DNA of 64,000 nt, taken from positions 1 to 64,000 of the forward strand of contig PGXT01000021.1 in NCBI GenBank assembly GCA_002839285.1, read 5' to 3'. Numbering within the stretch: the stretch's first letter is position 1; every line of letters starts with the position of its first letter. Both the position numbers and the translations under genes were made by a program. The notes below the pieces were generated by a model. That model was not told where the DNA came from, did not search any database, and saw nothing but the letters and a program-made list of their open reading frames with translations. Of this stretch, positions 62,308 through 64,000 are shown piece by piece. Source of the stretch: Spirochaetae bacterium HGW-Spirochaetae-5. Its GTDB lineage: Bacteria; Spirochaetota; UBA4802; UBA5550.

Positions 62308-62895
62308 CTACTCTCCCCAAACAGTCTTGAGCTTGTGTTCTATTTTAAGCTGATCCAGAATCTTCCCTGTCATAAAGTCCAGAAGCTCTTCTATCTTTTC
62401 AGGTCTATTATAAAAACCGGGAGCTGCAGGGAGTATTACTGCTCCGGCCTCTGCGGCTGCGGTCATATTCTTAAGATGTATCAGGTTCAGCGGTGTTTCT
62501 CTTACCGCTAGTATAAGCGGTCTTTTCTCTTTCAGCATTACGTCAGCAGCGCGTTCAAGAAGAGACGCGGAGTATCCGTTTGCAATTCCGGAGAGTGTTT
62601 TTGTTGAGCATGGGAGAACAACCATACCGTCGGTTTTAAATGATCCGCTTGCGATCTCCGCGAACATATCGTTGTTGTCATAAACTTTTACTGCGCAGGA
62701 GTGGCACTCATGTATCTGCATGCTCATCAGAGCATCGGTAAGGTTCATTCCTGTTTCATGTTTAAAAACCGCGGCACCCATCTCTGTAATTACAACTCTC
62801 AGATCAACTCCGAGTTCGGCTGCGTTTTTCAGAAAATTAAGAGCGTATATGCTCCCCGATGCCCCTGTTATCCCTGTGACAATTATTTTTCTCAT
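62308..62895 (-). CDS. ubiX: UbiX-family flavin prenyltransferase
   Basis: 195 aa, the usual length. IIVTGITGASGSIYALNFLK is the FMN phosphate loop; LPCSTKTLSGIANGYSASLLERAADV and RPLILAVRETPLNLIHLKNM bind dimethylallyl phosphate; PAAPGFYNRPE is the conserved end. Prenylates FMN to prFMN, the cofactor UbiD-type decarboxylases need. It lies next to a UbiD gene (frameshifted) and a UbiA gene, as in futalosine (mqnP-mqnM-mqnL) menaquinone clusters; here the product would be MqnM. Its start is 12 nt after the UbiA stop. Confidence 0.93.
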   Translation of the reverse strand: MRKIIVTGITGASGSIYALNFLKNAAELGVDLRVVITEMGAAVFKHETGMNLTDALMSMQIHECHSCAVKVYDNNDMFAEIASGSFKTDGMVVLPCSTKTLSGIANGYSASLLERAADVMLKEKRPLILAVRETPLNLIHLKNMTAAAEAGAVILPAAPGFYNRPEKIEELLDFMTGKILDQLKIEHKLKTVWGE

Positions 62896-62906
62896 ATGGT
62901 TCCCCG

Positions 62907-64000
62907 TTATTTCCCCGTAAGATAACCTGTCAGTACGGCAAAAAATACTGTTACAGATATTATACTGTTTATGTGAAAAAAGGCAATGTTGATATTTGAA
63001 ATATCATCGGGATTAACGATTTTATGTTCAATTACATATAACACTGCAATTACGGCCGTAAATATAAAATAGTAAACTCCGAAACCCGCTGTAAAATAAA
63101 GCGCAATAATAAGAGCAACTGTAATAATATGCAGCAGAGCTGAGATGAAAAATGCCTTTTTCACTCCGAACCGTGCCGGAATTGAAAACAGATTTTTCTC
63201 CTTGTCAAAGTCAACATCCTGACAAGAATATAGTATATCGAATCCGGCAATATGTGTCATCAGTATAAGAGAGAGTATTATAACAGAGAGTTCCGGCACA
63301 CCTGCAATGGCAATCCAGACTGCAACAGGTGCAAGCCCTATGGCAAATCCCAGATAGATATGGGCCAGCCATGTGAACCGTTTTGTGTATGAATAGAAAA
63401 AGAGAAAGAGCAGCAGCGGGAACGAAAGCAATAGGCATATTTCCGAATTTTCGGCATCTATATCGGCATCGGCAATACGGTTGAATCCCATTGCCGCGGA
63501 ACGTGCCCCGATCATTGCAATTATAATCCAGAGCACCATCTGCAGAGTCACCGTGTGTTCCTTAAGTGCAAGAACAAGTCCCGACATGGCAAAGGGGAGC
63601 GCAAAGATTGTGTGAGAGAGTTTTATCATTTTTGAATAGGTGACTGTTTTTCCGATCAGTCCCCGTTCATGTGATTTTTCATTTTCCATAGTATAATTCC
63701 ATGAACATAATTTTTTTTCAAGCAGTGAGAATATAATAAACAGGGCAAGTCCCATGAGGCTCATCCCTGTGATTCCGACGAAAATCATAATATAGTCTGC
63801 CCGTGCCCAGGCATCCATTATCAGATACCCCAGACCGCTGGAAGTTGCAAAAGATTCAGCAAAAAAAAGGACAGAAATGGCAGTTCCGGTTGAAATTCTT
63901 ACAGCTGTAAAACTGTGGGGGAGTGCCGCCGGTATTACTACATGGCGGAATATATCACTGACGCTTCCACCCATGGAACGCACTGAGTCGTAATATTTCG
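62907..64000 (-). CDS. ABC permease (NitT/TauT type) - UbiA prenyltransferase fusion, 5' end outside the window
   Basis: The reading frame is open to the window edge. Its first visible part (KYYDSVRSMGGSVSDIFRHV, VIPAALPHSFTAVRIS, GLGYLIMDAWARAD) is the C-terminal half of a NitT/TauT-type permease with the EAA-like loop. After KKLCSWNY and a Met, without any stop, a UbiA-family prenyltransferase follows: KLSHTIFALPFAMSG, GFNRIADADIDAEN (first Asp motif), FYSYTKRFTWLAHIYLGFAIG, DILYSCQDVDFDKEKNLFSIP (second Asp motif). About 35 residues expected after DIDAEN (the PRTxxR segment) are missing. The prenyltransferase was probably MqnP-like. True fusion, lost stop codon and assembly error are all possible. 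Confidence 0.78.
   Translation of the reverse strand, partial: KYYDSVRSMGGSVSDIFRHVVIPAALPHSFTAVRISTGTAISVLFFAESFATSSGLGYLIMDAWARADYIMIFVGITGMSLMGLALFIIFSLLEKKLCSWNYTMENEKSHERGLIGKTVTYSKMIKLSHTIFALPFAMSGLVLALKEHTVTLQMVLWIIIAMIGARSAAMGFNRIADADIDAENSEICLLLSFPLLLFLFFYSYTKRFTWLAHIYLGFAIGLAPVAVWIAIAGVPELSVIILSLILMTHIAGFDILYSCQDVDFDKEKNLFSIPARFGVKKAFFISALLHIITVALIIALYFTAGFGVYYFIFTAVIAVLYVIEHKIVNPDDISNINIAFFHINSIISVTVFFAVLTGYLTGK

Overview
This is a 64 kb stretch of a bacterial chromosome with fairly AT-rich intergenic DNA. It suggests an anaerobic or facultative, double-membraned (Gram-negative-type) bacterium. The signs are a pyruvate:ferredoxin oxidoreductase (nifJ), several flavodoxin/ferredoxin proteins, beta-barrel proteins ending in aromatic residues, and 7TMR-DISM/SpoIIE and HD-GYP signalling proteins. 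A spirochaete or a neighbouring lineage would fit, but nothing here is diagnostic, so the assignment is a low-confidence inference. No CRISPR array, prophage or intact insertion sequence is visible. Short inverted-repeat elements and dispersed repeats are frequent.

Layout. 0.1-4.3 kb: sixA, mntP, a UDP-sugar pyrophosphorylase broken into two overlapping ORFs, and argB, separated by MITE-like repeats. 4.3-12.7 kb: an adenylate cyclase, a thioredoxin-like secreted protein, an unusual membrane-SCP2-flavin reductase fusion, an AT-rich orphan gene between two copies of a dispersed repeat, a GH18 hydrolase, an Fe-S protein and a beta-carbonic anhydrase. 12.8-13.3 kb: a decayed duplicate of the nifJ promoter and 5' end. 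13.4-22.7 kb: a receiver-only regulator, a 970-aa PAS/kinase-like/receiver/LuxR-HTH hybrid, an EFR1-type flavodoxin-ferredoxin, two hydrolase or zinc-ribbon genes and membrane proteins. 23-30 kb: a compact six-gene minus-strand operon (TetR, CPBP protease, outer-membrane protein, MFS exporter, FtsX permease, ABC ATPase). 30-33 kb: a second TetR, a second beta-barrel protein and a hydrolase that share the same palindromic operator, plus an IS30 remnant. 34-37 kb: small membrane or secreted proteins of unknown role. 37-46.5 kb: nifJ, purC-padR-purE, a UPF0126/TRIC-like channel and PEP carboxylase. 46.8-50.7 kb: three tRNAs, a histone-H1-like peptide and an HD-GYP protein. 50.8-56 kb: a giant 7TMR-DISM/kinase/receiver/SpoIIE protein and a B12 radical-SAM protein. 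56.5-60.3 kb: an operon of two crotonase-family proteins around an ADP-forming acyl-CoA synthetase. 60.3-64 kb: UbiD-, UbiX- and UbiA-type genes that fit the late steps of the futalosine menaquinone route, the last fused in frame to an ABC permease.

The most interesting signals are regulatory. (1) A 21-bp palindrome, ACCCTA-N9-TAGGGT, occurs four times, each 94-120 nt upstream of a start codon and 17-20 nt upstream of a CTRTACA-like -10 element. It is therefore centred near -42, as expected for a class II activator or lux-box-type site. Two copies lie in front of the receiver and the LuxR-HTH hybrid regulator, which makes the hybrid a candidate for the protein that binds them. (2) A GACCGAC-N-GTCGGTC operator recurs at three promoters (plus one degenerate copy) around two TetR paralogues and an export operon. 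(3) The nifJ promoter carries a perfect 16-bp-arm palindrome that has been copied, with part of nifJ, 24 kb away.

A second theme is lesions. The UDP-sugar pyrophosphorylase, one crotonase and the UbiA-like gene all lack short internal segments expected from their families, and the UbiD-like gene carries a single-base frameshift. This is either ongoing gene decay or consensus/assembly error, and read mapping would decide. All identifications come from reading the sequence and from family knowledge; no database search was run.
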